From contig NZ_CP034145.1 of the NCBI RefSeq assembly GCF_003856835.1, positions 2,418,001 to 2,482,000 of the forward strand: 64,000 bases of DNA. The letters run 5' to 3'. Made by a program: the position numbers and the translations under genes. Below, in pieces: positions 33,260 through 40,328 of the stretch. The first letter of the stretch is position 1. Each line of letters starts with the position of its first letter. Origin of the DNA: Haloplanus aerogenes. Lineage in GTDB: Archaea > Halobacteriota > Halobacteria > Halobacteriales > Haloferacaceae. The notes beneath the pieces were generated by a model, which saw nothing but the letters and a program-made list of their open reading frames with translations, had not been told where the DNA came from and searched no databases.

Positions 33260-33703
33260 ATGTCCGAACGTGACAGCAGTACGGTGAAAACGGCCCCGGC
33301 AGACAACCAGTTGACGGCGGACGGCAACGGCGGGGGAATTTCCGGCCCGATGAATGCCGACGGCAACGGCGGGGGAATTTCCGGTCCGATGAATGCCGAC
33401 GGTAACGGTGGCGGTATCTCCGGTCCGATGAACGCCGACGGTAACGGTGGCGGTATCTCGGGACCGATGAACGCCGACGGCAACGGCGGCGGTATCTCGG
33501 GACCGATGAACGCCGACGGTAACGGTGGCGGTATCTCCGGTCCGATGAACGCCGACGGTAACGGTGGCGGTATCTCCGGTCCGATGAACGCCGACGGTAA
33601 CGGTGGCGGTATCTCCGGTCCGATGAACGCCGACGGCAACGGCGGCGGTATCTCGGGACCGATGAACGCCGACGGCAACGGCGGCGGTATCTCCGGTCCC
33701 TAA
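33260..33703 (+). CDS. Tandem 13-residue repeat protein next to CHAT protease
   Basis: 147 residues: a 19-residue leader (MSERDSSTVKTAPADNQLT), nine identical copies of ADGNGGGISGPMN and a tenth truncated after ISGP. There is no signal peptide or membrane helix. The copies are identical in protein but differ at many synonymous third positions, which shows selection on the peptide and strongly supports translation. It is glycine-rich, small and acidic. It runs head-on into the CHAT protease gene with a 4-bp overlap of stop codons. A protease substrate, multi-core peptide precursor or structural repeat are all possible; none is proven. Confidence 0.85.
   Translation: MSERDSSTVKTAPADNQLTADGNGGGISGPMNADGNGGGISGPMNADGNGGGISGPMNADGNGGGISGPMNADGNGGGISGPMNADGNGGGISGPMNADGNGGGISGPMNADGNGGGISGPMNADGNGGGISGPMNADGNGGGISGP
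33317..33700 (+). repeat. Coding tandem repeat, 39-bp unit, 9 full copies plus 33 bp
   Basis: Units start every 39 bp from 33317. Each encodes the same 13 residues, with variation limited to synonymous positions (GGC/GGT/GGG/GGA, ATT/ATC, TCC/TCG). The first two units use AAT for the last Asn and ATT for Ile, and the later ones use AAC and ATC. Confidence 0.95.
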
Positions 33704-35823
33704 AGTTTCGAGAATTCGAGTTCGTCGCTCCAGACGAGCGAGCCGTCGATTTTCACTGGTACCGTCTCGAGCGAGAGGAACTGCTGTAACTCGTCGAGCG
33801 TCAGGTCGAAGGTCCGAGAGTCACCCGACCAGAGGTGGTACTCGTCCACGTCGTTGAGCCACGGGATTACGAGACTTCCCATGCCGAACGACGTCGAGGG
33901 GTGTGTCTGCCAGTCGAGTTCGAAGTGGTCGTCGCCGCGGCGGCGAACGACGCAGACGTTCGGCGGCCCACCGTCCGTCCGGGCCAGCGACAGACTACTG
34001 TCCCCGATGATCGTGTACTGGTCGCCGATGATGGAGTCGTCGCGGGCGACTTCGAGGGCGCTTCCGACGGTGAAGCCCTGATTCAGGAGTCGGGCCAGCA
34101 TCCGCCCCATCCGGACGGCACCGCTGTTGATCACGTCCGACAGCGTGACGATACCGGCGATGGCGCCCGCTTCGATCAGGGCCGAACCCTGTTCGTATGA
34201 CTGGCAGGCGTTGAGCAGGAAGGCGTCGGGACCGGCCCTTCGGAGCGTCGTCGCGTCGAGTTTGCCGTCGGAACACTCGAACCCCTCGCCGTCGATGTGG
34301 CCGATGTAGTGGAGGAGGTCGGCCTCGACGGAGAGCACCTCCCGGAGTTCTGCCCGCGTCAGGTCGTGGTGGACCCGTACGTCGAACGGGAGTTCGTCGC
34401 GGGAGGCGTACACTTCGTCGACCACGTCGCGTTCGTCCGCCATCCGGGGGTCGTTGCAGACGACCGTGATGCCGATGTCGCCGTCGGCTGGCGTCCGGTC
34501 GAGACGGTTGTAGAAGGCGTTCGTCGTCGCCTTGCTGGCGCCGATGGGCGCCCCCTCGCCCACCCAGGACTGTTCGAGCGAGTCCGTCGCCTCCGGCTGG
34601 ACGTACGACCGGGCCGCCCCGTCGGCCGACGCGCTCCGGGTGAACGACGCATCGCGGAAGAACTCGTTCGCGGCCGTCGTCTGTACCTCGGAACTCGGTT
34701 CCGGCTGATCCTGCGGCGTCCGCACGACGGCGAGGTCGTTGGTGACGAAGGGCAGGAGTTCGACGTTCTCGGGCGTGGGGGCGACGTGGGACGTCATCCG
34801 CCACTCCGGAAGTTCGTCCTCGACGGCGCCGAAGGGAACGGAGAGATACTCCTCCAGTTGCGTCCGAAGCGGCTGGTCGTACAGCCACCCGAAGTCGAGG
34901 TCGAGACTGGTCTCGATGGCCTCGCGTTCGTGGAGGTCGACCGAGTAGTATCCCTCCGTTCGCGTCACGCAGTCGAGGAAGAACGTCTGTTTGAGGACGC
35001 GCTCGACCTCGGTTTCGAACCCACGAACCGTGTCCAGGTCGTGGACGAAGCCGTCGTCGGTCACGAGTCGGGGACTGTCACCGGGAACGATGTCGGCCGC
35101 GATGTAGTACGCGAGCGGTGCGGCGACGTAAATCGACTCGTACTCCCGTGGGAGTTCGAGTCTGACGCCCGTGTCGGGCGAGACGACGCCGTCGGGAACG
35201 TCGAACTGCTCACCGAGTTCGACGAGCGGCGGGTGCCCCCGAAGCGTCGGATACGACCGCTCCGGCGACGTGGTCTTCAGGGCCGAGGAGAACTCGGACA
35301 CGGCCATCATCACGTCGGTCGGGTCGTCGGTCGTCGTGATCGTCGCCGCCGGACCTTCGTGGTGGGAGCGGGCCCCGACGCGTACCTCGCGGGTGCCGTC
35401 GAAGTCGATCCGCGTGTGGCTCACGTCCGACGCGATGGCGACCGGTCCCTCGACCCGCAGATAGATCTTGATCGGCCCACAGAGTTCGAGGCTGTAGCTC
35501 CCGTGCGGGAACTCCTCGTGGGCGGAGTGATCCGTCTCCGCGAGCATGTCGCCCGCCTCGTTCCGGACACAGACCGAGACGACCGTCGGGAGTTCGATCG
35601 TCGCGGCGTCGATGGCCACCGCGGCGTCGATGGGGAAGCGGTGGCCCGCGGGGTCGACCGGCGTCGGCGAGACGGGCGTGTCGGTGAACAGGCGGAACTG
35701 ATTCCGCTCGATCAGATCCGACACCACCAACCCCGGATCGTCCTCCAATGTCGAGAACGACACTTCGAGGTTGTCACTCTCCATCTCGAAGCGGTCCCCG
35801 CGCGGCCGCTCGGTCCGACTCAT
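33700..35823 (-). CDS. CHAT-domain (caspase-like) cysteine protease
   Basis: 707 residues. The C-terminal CHAT domain (about 420-620) has both catalytic residues: His509 in LLHYIGHIDGEGF and Cys540 in FLLNACQSYEQGSALIEAG; the following VRMGRMLARLLNQGFTVGSAL is also typical. The first 400 residues form an acidic, beta-rich region I do not recognise; there are no TPRs, signal peptide or membrane helix. CHAT proteases are separin/caspase relatives used in bacterial defence and cell death. The stop overlaps that of the repeat-peptide gene, and the start lies 65 bp after the DUF7504 gene on the same strand. The repeat peptide as substrate is my inference. Confidence 0.88.
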   Translation of the reverse strand: MSRTERPRGDRFEMESDNLEVSFSTLEDDPGLVVSDLIERNQFRLFTDTPVSPTPVDPAGHRFPIDAAVAIDAATIELPTVVSVCVRNEAGDMLAETDHSAHEEFPHGSYSLELCGPIKIYLRVEGPVAIASDVSHTRIDFDGTREVRVGARSHHEGPAATITTTDDPTDVMMAVSEFSSALKTTSPERSYPTLRGHPPLVELGEQFDVPDGVVSPDTGVRLELPREYESIYVAAPLAYYIAADIVPGDSPRLVTDDGFVHDLDTVRGFETEVERVLKQTFFLDCVTRTEGYYSVDLHEREAIETSLDLDFGWLYDQPLRTQLEEYLSVPFGAVEDELPEWRMTSHVAPTPENVELLPFVTNDLAVVRTPQDQPEPSSEVQTTAANEFFRDASFTRSASADGAARSYVQPEATDSLEQSWVGEGAPIGASKATTNAFYNRLDRTPADGDIGITVVCNDPRMADERDVVDEVYASRDELPFDVRVHHDLTRAELREVLSVEADLLHYIGHIDGEGFECSDGKLDATTLRRAGPDAFLLNACQSYEQGSALIEAGAIAGIVTLSDVINSGAVRMGRMLARLLNQGFTVGSALEVARDDSIIGDQYTIIGDSSLSLARTDGGPPNVCVVRRRGDDHFELDWQTHPSTSFGMGSLVIPWLNDVDEYHLWSGDSRTFDLTLDELQQFLSLETVPVKIDGSLVWSDELEFSKL

Positions 35824-35888
35824 CGTGTGTATAGGTCAGTCGTCGTCCACAAAAGCGTATTGTTGGTTATGATACATTATTGAGAGGA

Positions 35889-36602
35889 TCACGTCCCGCC
35901 AAGCGGTAACCAGTCGGACGTGAGGTCGCGGTCGCGGAAGTGCCACCGCTGATTGAGTTCGCCGCCGTCGATCCGAAGTTCGACCGTCGCGTCGAACAGC
36001 GGCTGGAACAGCCTGACGAGCTCGGAGTCCATGTCCCGCGGCAGCCGGAAGTGGACGAGGCCGGACACCGCACGGGCCTGTGCGACCATGACGTGCACGA
36101 AGCGAAACGCCGTCTCGCGGCCGTACGCCGAGAGCATCGTCGGCAGACAGTCGAAGGCCATGCGGAACTCCGCGGCGTCGAGGCCGCCCGCGAACAGGTC
36201 GAACTCCTCGATCACTTCGGCGACCGTCGTGCCGAGGTCACGGATCGAGCCGTCGATCACGTGCGTCCGCGGCGTGATCTGATCGAGTGGCCGGCTGGCC
36301 GCTGCGGCGCTCCGTGCTTCCTCGCCGCGCGTGACGAGACGGGCGTACTCCGAGGAGAGTGGCCCCGTCTCGCGGAGGCGACGGATCGCACTCGACCGAT
36401 TCGGTTCCGGCGCCACGACGAGACGCCGCCGCGGGGGGTCGGCGGACGGATCGCCCAGCATCGTCGCTGACGCGTCTGCAAACATCTCTTCGGGGACTGA
36501 TCCCACGACGAGAAGGGCGCTCCCTTGCTCTTTCAGCGTCGCCAGGGCGTGGGCGAAGCTGACACCGTCGTCGTCGGGTCCCATCCCACCACCCGCAACC
36601 AT
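35889..36602 (-). CDS. DUF7504-type RecA/KaiC-like protein
   Basis: 237 residues from the ATG at 36602; an ATG at 36584 (MGPDDDGVSFAHAL) is also possible. The pattern of strands (SALLVVGSVP; RRLVVAPEPN; THVIDGSIRDLG) and the FRMAFDCLPTMLSAYGRETAFRF helix resembles degenerate KaiC/RecA-like domains of the haloarchaeal DUF7504 family. No Walker A is visible, so ATPase activity is unlikely. It is encoded just upstream of the CHAT protease on the same strand, probably as one transcript. A regulatory or adaptor role is inferred from position only. Confidence 0.7.
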   Translation of the reverse strand: MVAGGGMGPDDDGVSFAHALATLKEQGSALLVVGSVPEEMFADASATMLGDPSADPPRRRLVVAPEPNRSSAIRRLRETGPLSSEYARLVTRGEEARSAAAASRPLDQITPRTHVIDGSIRDLGTTVAEVIEEFDLFAGGLDAAEFRMAFDCLPTMLSAYGRETAFRFVHVMVAQARAVSGLVHFRLPRDMDSELVRLFQPLFDATVELRIDGGELNQRWHFRDRDLTSDWLPLGGT

Positions 36603-36626
36603 CAATCGTCCGAACGGAACGCCCCC

Positions 36627-36640
36627 AAATAATACTTCTT
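36627..36640 (-). promoter_or_regulatory. TATA box of the DUF7504/CHAT transcript
   Basis: On the minus strand, AAGTATTATTT (36628-36638) is centred about 30 bp before the ATG at 36602. This predicts a leaderless transcript reading into the DUF7504 and CHAT genes. A second, weaker AT-rich stretch at 35850-35882 could give CHAT its own start. Confidence 0.55.
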
Positions 36641-36748
36641 ATCGAAGAATCACGGATAATATTCGGCCGGCGATGCAGTCGGGGTCTTCATCGGGTCTGC
36701 GGTGGCTGTGTCCCGGTGGACCGCCACCCGCCCGCTACGGACGTCCTC

Positions 36749-37888
36749 TCAGCGCTCGTCGATGAACGCCTCGATGCGGTTCAGCGCCTCCTTCAGATCC
36801 GACATGCCCGTGGCGTACGAGACGCGGAGGTGACCGTGCCCCTCCTCGCCGAAGACTCGACCGGGCACCAGCGCGACGCCCTTCTCGTGGAGGAGATCCT
36901 CCGCGAACTGCTCGTCGTCGTACGGCGCTTCGGGGAAGGCGTAGAAGGCGCCGGTCGCCTCGAAGCAGTCGAGGCCCATGTCGCGGAACCGCGAGATGAC
37001 GAACCGCCGGCGGCGGTCGTACTGCTTGCGCATGTCCTGCACGTCGTCGTCACACGATTGCAGGGCTTCGAGCGCGGCGTACTGCGCCGTCGTCGGCGCC
37101 GAGAGCATCGTGTACTGGTGGATGCGGTTCATCGCGTCGATGGCCTCCGCCGGCCCCAGCGCGTACCCCAACCGCAGGCCAGTCATGGCGTAGGCCTTCG
37201 AGAAGCCGTTGAACACGATGGTCCGCTCGCGCATCCCGGGGAGCGTCGCGATAGAGGTGTGATCGCCGCGGTAGGTGAGCCCCGCGTAGATCTCGTCGGA
37301 CAGCACCATCAGGTCGTGTTCTTTGGCGAACTCGGCGATCTCCGCGAGTTCGTCGCGTGTGGCCGTCGCCCCCGTCGGGTTGTTGGGGTAACAGATCATC
37401 AGCGCCTCGGCGTCCGCGGCACCGGCACGCTCCAAGTCGTCGTAGGTGAGCACGAAGTCGTTCTCGGCGCGGGTCGAGACCGGGAGCGGGTCGCCGCCCG
37501 AGAAGCGCACACCCGGCCCGTAGGAGATGTACGCCGGCGACTGGATGGCGACGGCGTCGCCGGGGTCGACGATGGCCCGGAGCGCCAGGTCGACCGCCTC
37601 GCTCGCGCCGGTCGTCACCAGAATCTCCTCCTCCGGCCCGTAGTCGAGGTCGTACCGCGTGACGTGCTCCGAGATAGCCGCTCGGAGGTCGTACATCCCG
37701 CGGTTGGTGGTGTAGGAGGTGCGGCCGCGCTCCAGCGAGTGGATGGCGGAAGCGCGCGCCTTCCACGGGGCGCTGAAGTCGGGTTCACCCACCCCGAGCG
37801 AGATGACGTCGTCCATCTCCTCCGCGAGCTCGAAGAACCGCCGAATGCCGGACGGTGGCGTGTCTCTGGCGCGTTCCGACAGCTTCAT
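36749..37888 (-). CDS. Class I/II PLP-dependent aminotransferase
   Basis: 379 residues. The PLP-binding Lys is K231 in FNGFSKAYAMTGLRLGY; CYPNNPTGAT, SDEIYAGLTY and the C-terminal HLRVSYA Arg are intact, as in aspartate/aromatic aminotransferases (AspC family). It transfers amino groups between an amino acid and 2-oxoglutarate; exact substrate unknown. The start overlaps the stop of the Lrp gene (ATGA), so the regulator and enzyme are translationally coupled and functionally linked. Confidence 0.93.
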   Translation of the reverse strand: MKLSERARDTPPSGIRRFFELAEEMDDVISLGVGEPDFSAPWKARASAIHSLERGRTSYTTNRGMYDLRAAISEHVTRYDLDYGPEEEILVTTGASEAVDLALRAIVDPGDAVAIQSPAYISYGPGVRFSGGDPLPVSTRAENDFVLTYDDLERAGAADAEALMICYPNNPTGATATRDELAEIAEFAKEHDLMVLSDEIYAGLTYRGDHTSIATLPGMRERTIVFNGFSKAYAMTGLRLGYALGPAEAIDAMNRIHQYTMLSAPTTAQYAALEALQSCDDDVQDMRKQYDRRRRFVISRFRDMGLDCFEATGAFYAFPEAPYDDEQFAEDLLHEKGVALVPGRVFGEEGHGHLRVSYATGMSDLKEALNRIEAFIDER

Positions 37889-38373
37889 GGCGAAACCGAG
37901 AGCCGATCGTCGTCGTCGCGTTCGGTGAACTCGATCCCACGATTCTTGTAGGTCTTCATGACGAAGTGCGTGACCGTCTGGGTGACCTCCGGAATCGGTG
38001 CGATCTGTTCCGAGACGAACATGGAGACAGCGCGCATCGACTCCGCCTCGACGGTCACGTCGAAGTCGTAGTCACCCGAGACGAGGTGCAGCGCCGTCAC
38101 CTCGTCGAACTTCGCGATCCGCTGGGCGACCTGCGCGTACGTCGTGTCGCGGTCGAGTTCGAGATTGAGTTCGACCTCCGCCGTGACGTGGTCCTCGTCG
38201 ACCTTGCTCCAGTCGACGACGGCCTGATAGCCGGCGATGGAGCCGTTCGACTCGAGTTCGTCGAGCATCTCCTCGACCTCGTCCTGTGATCGGCCGAGCT
38301 GTCGCGCCATCGTCTCCGTGTCCTCGCGAGCGTCCTCCAGAAGTAAATCGACCAATTCCCGTTTAGCGTCCAT
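37885..38373 (-). CDS. Lrp/AsnC family transcriptional regulator
   Basis: 162 residues. An N-terminal HTH (ELVDLLLEDAREDTETMARQ; about 1-55) is followed by the RAM ligand-binding domain (about 65-145; VTAEVELNLELDRDTTYAQV; LHLVSGDYDFDVTV). It probably senses an amino acid and controls the overlapping aminotransferase gene. A TATA-like CCTTTTACTG at 38391-38403 (minus strand) lies about 25 bp before the start. Confidence 0.93.
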   Translation of the reverse strand: MDAKRELVDLLLEDAREDTETMARQLGRSQDEVEEMLDELESNGSIAGYQAVVDWSKVDEDHVTAEVELNLELDRDTTYAQVAQRIAKFDEVTALHLVSGDYDFDVTVEAESMRAVSMFVSEQIAPIPEVTQTVTHFVMKTYKNRGIEFTERDDDDRLSVSP

Positions 38374-38528
38374 ACGGAGGGGTTGGACGCCTCAGTAAAA
38401 GGGTTTGCCTACGCGTCAGTATCCGTGTGGAACGATGGTGACACTACGTGTGCGTCGGCGTTCGAAGAGCGCCCGGCGGGGGTTCTCGGCGGCGAAAGAC
38501 CGATGGTCGACGACGCCGATTTGCGGGC

Positions 38529-40328
38529 ATGGCCCTCTCCGACGTGTTTCTGACACCGCTGGGGCTGGTCGCCCTGCTGGCCGTGGTCCCCATCGTCATC
38601 CTCTATCTCGTCCAGCCCGACCCGCGCCGAATAAAGCTCCCCACCCTCCGCCTCCTTCTCGAGGACGACGAGCGCGACGCGTCGAACCCCCTCCTCGAAC
38701 GGCTTCGGCGCAGTCTCCTGCTCCTGTTGCAACTGCTGGTCATCGTCACCCTCGCCCTCGCCCTCGCCGGCCCCTACGTCACGGTCTCCGAGAGCCAGAC
38801 GGTCGAGGAGACGGTGATCGTCCTCGACGGGAGCGCGAGCATGGGCGTCCAGACCGACGGCGGCACCCGTTTCTCGGCCGCCGTCGCCGCCGCCCGCGAG
38901 TCGACCACCGGCACCAACTCGGTCGTCTTTGCCGGGAGCGAGAGCCGGATCGTCCTCCGCTCCGGCGGCGTCGACGAAGTGGAGCGGACGCTCGACGGCC
39001 TCTCGGTCGCCGACACGCCGGCCGACCTCGGCGCCGCCATCTCACAGGCCGCCTCCATCGCCGGCGAAAACGCCCGCGTCGTCGTCTTCAGCGACTTCGC
39101 GGACGACACGGGGTGGACCGACGCCGTCCGATCCGCGCGCGCCAGAGACCTCCAAGTCGATCTCCAGCAGTTCGCTGGCGGAGGGGAGTCGAACGTCGGT
39201 ATCGTCGACCGCGCCTTCTCGGGGCGACAGGTCACGCTCTCCGTGAAGAACTTCGGCACGTCGGAGGTCACCCGCTCGGTCGCGCTCGGCAACCAGCGCC
39301 AGTCGGTCACGCTCGGCCCCGGCGACCTCGAACGGGTGACGCTCACCGTCCCCGCCGGTGGCGGCGAGGCGCGACTCACGCCCGGCGACTCCTTCCCCAC
39401 CGACGATACGGCGTACGTTTCCGCCCCCGCCGATCCGACGGTGGACGTGCTCCTCCTGACCAACGACCAGAACCGATATCTCACCACCGCGCTCTCGGTC
39501 ATCGACGAGGTGCAGCTCACCGTCGACCAGCCGCCGACGACCGTCGGCGACGACTACGACGTGATCCTCTACAGCAACCTCGACTCCGAACGCCTCCTCC
39601 GGGGTAACGTCGAGGCCGGCCGCGACCTGATCGAGGCGGGCGGCGGCGTCGGCGTCCTCGCACAACCGTCGCCCCCGGACCTCCTCGGCGACCTCCTCTT
39701 ACTCTCGCCGTCGGGGGTCGCCACCAACCCCTCCGTCGGCCGCGTGACGACGGACGAACTCACCCGCGGCATCGACTTCCCGCCGCCCGAGCGCTACCTC
39801 CAGGGATCGCTCGATTCCGGCACGCCCCTCGTCCAGACCGGGAACGGCACGGCGCTCGTCGCCACCCAGCAACGCGGCCAGGGGCGCGTCCTCTACTACG
39901 GCTACGTCGTGAACGACGACCCCTTCCGGTTCAACTACCAGTACCCCGTCTTCTGGAAGCGGGCGACGTTCTACCTCGCGGGGCGAGAGCCGCTCCCGAC
40001 GCTGAACCGCGAAACCGGCGGCCGTCTCCAGTTCGCGAACGAGACGACCGTCGGGACGCCCGGCGGGAGCGTCTCGTCACAGGTCGTCCCGCTCGACAAC
40101 GTTGGCTTTTACACCACCGCGACCCGCCGGATCGGCGTCTCGCTCTACAGCGAGAGCGAGTCCGACGTGGCCGCCGAATCGCTCGACGCTCGCAGCGACG
40201 AGACGGGCATCACCACGCGCGAGGAGGAACGGCAGGTGCCCCGGCCGCTGACGCCCATCGTCGCGCTCGCGGCCCTGCTCGTCGCCGTGGGTGAAATCGC
40301 CTACCTCCGCCGGCGGGGTGATCTCTGA
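38529..40328 (+). CDS. BatA/VWA-type membrane protein (first gene of MoxR-VWA operon)
   Basis: 599 residues from the ATG at 38529. Two N-terminal helices flank a BatA-type segment (VILYLVQPDPRRIKLPTLRL). A VWA-like domain begins with VIVLDGSASMGVQ (DxSxS-type MIDAS) at about 97-108. A beta-rich middle and a GATase1-like region follow, and a final helix (LTPIVALAALLVAVGEIAYL) ends in RRRGDL. The stop overlaps the next start (TGATG). It is likely the membrane subunit of a MoxR-linked assembly or chaperone complex, as for bacterial Bat proteins. Confidence 0.85.
   Translation: MALSDVFLTPLGLVALLAVVPIVILYLVQPDPRRIKLPTLRLLLEDDERDASNPLLERLRRSLLLLLQLLVIVTLALALAGPYVTVSESQTVEETVIVLDGSASMGVQTDGGTRFSAAVAAARESTTGTNSVVFAGSESRIVLRSGGVDEVERTLDGLSVADTPADLGAAISQAASIAGENARVVVFSDFADDTGWTDAVRSARARDLQVDLQQFAGGGESNVGIVDRAFSGRQVTLSVKNFGTSEVTRSVALGNQRQSVTLGPGDLERVTLTVPAGGGEARLTPGDSFPTDDTAYVSAPADPTVDVLLLTNDQNRYLTTALSVIDEVQLTVDQPPTTVGDDYDVILYSNLDSERLLRGNVEAGRDLIEAGGGVGVLAQPSPPDLLGDLLLLSPSGVATNPSVGRVTTDELTRGIDFPPPERYLQGSLDSGTPLVQTGNGTALVATQQRGQGRVLYYGYVVNDDPFRFNYQYPVFWKRATFYLAGREPLPTLNRETGGRLQFANETTVGTPGGSVSSQVVPLDNVGFYTTATRRIGVSLYSESESDVAAESLDARSDETGITTREEERQVPRPLTPIVALAALLVAVGEIAYLRRRGDL

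Noticed and set aside
33317..33700. Regular 39-bp repeats that might be a CRISPR array
   Set aside because: The units are directly joined with no spacers, keep an open reading frame and vary only at synonymous positions, so this is a coding tandem repeat.
33317..33700. The repeat peptide as an EF-hand or RTX calcium-binding repeat
   Set aside because: DGNGGG looks similar, but the hydrophobic residue is one position off the EF-hand loop and the GGxGxDxU spacing of RTX repeats is absent.
35889..36602. DUF7504-type protein as an active KaiC-like ATPase
   Set aside because: No Walker A or B motif is visible, so only the degenerate fold is claimed.
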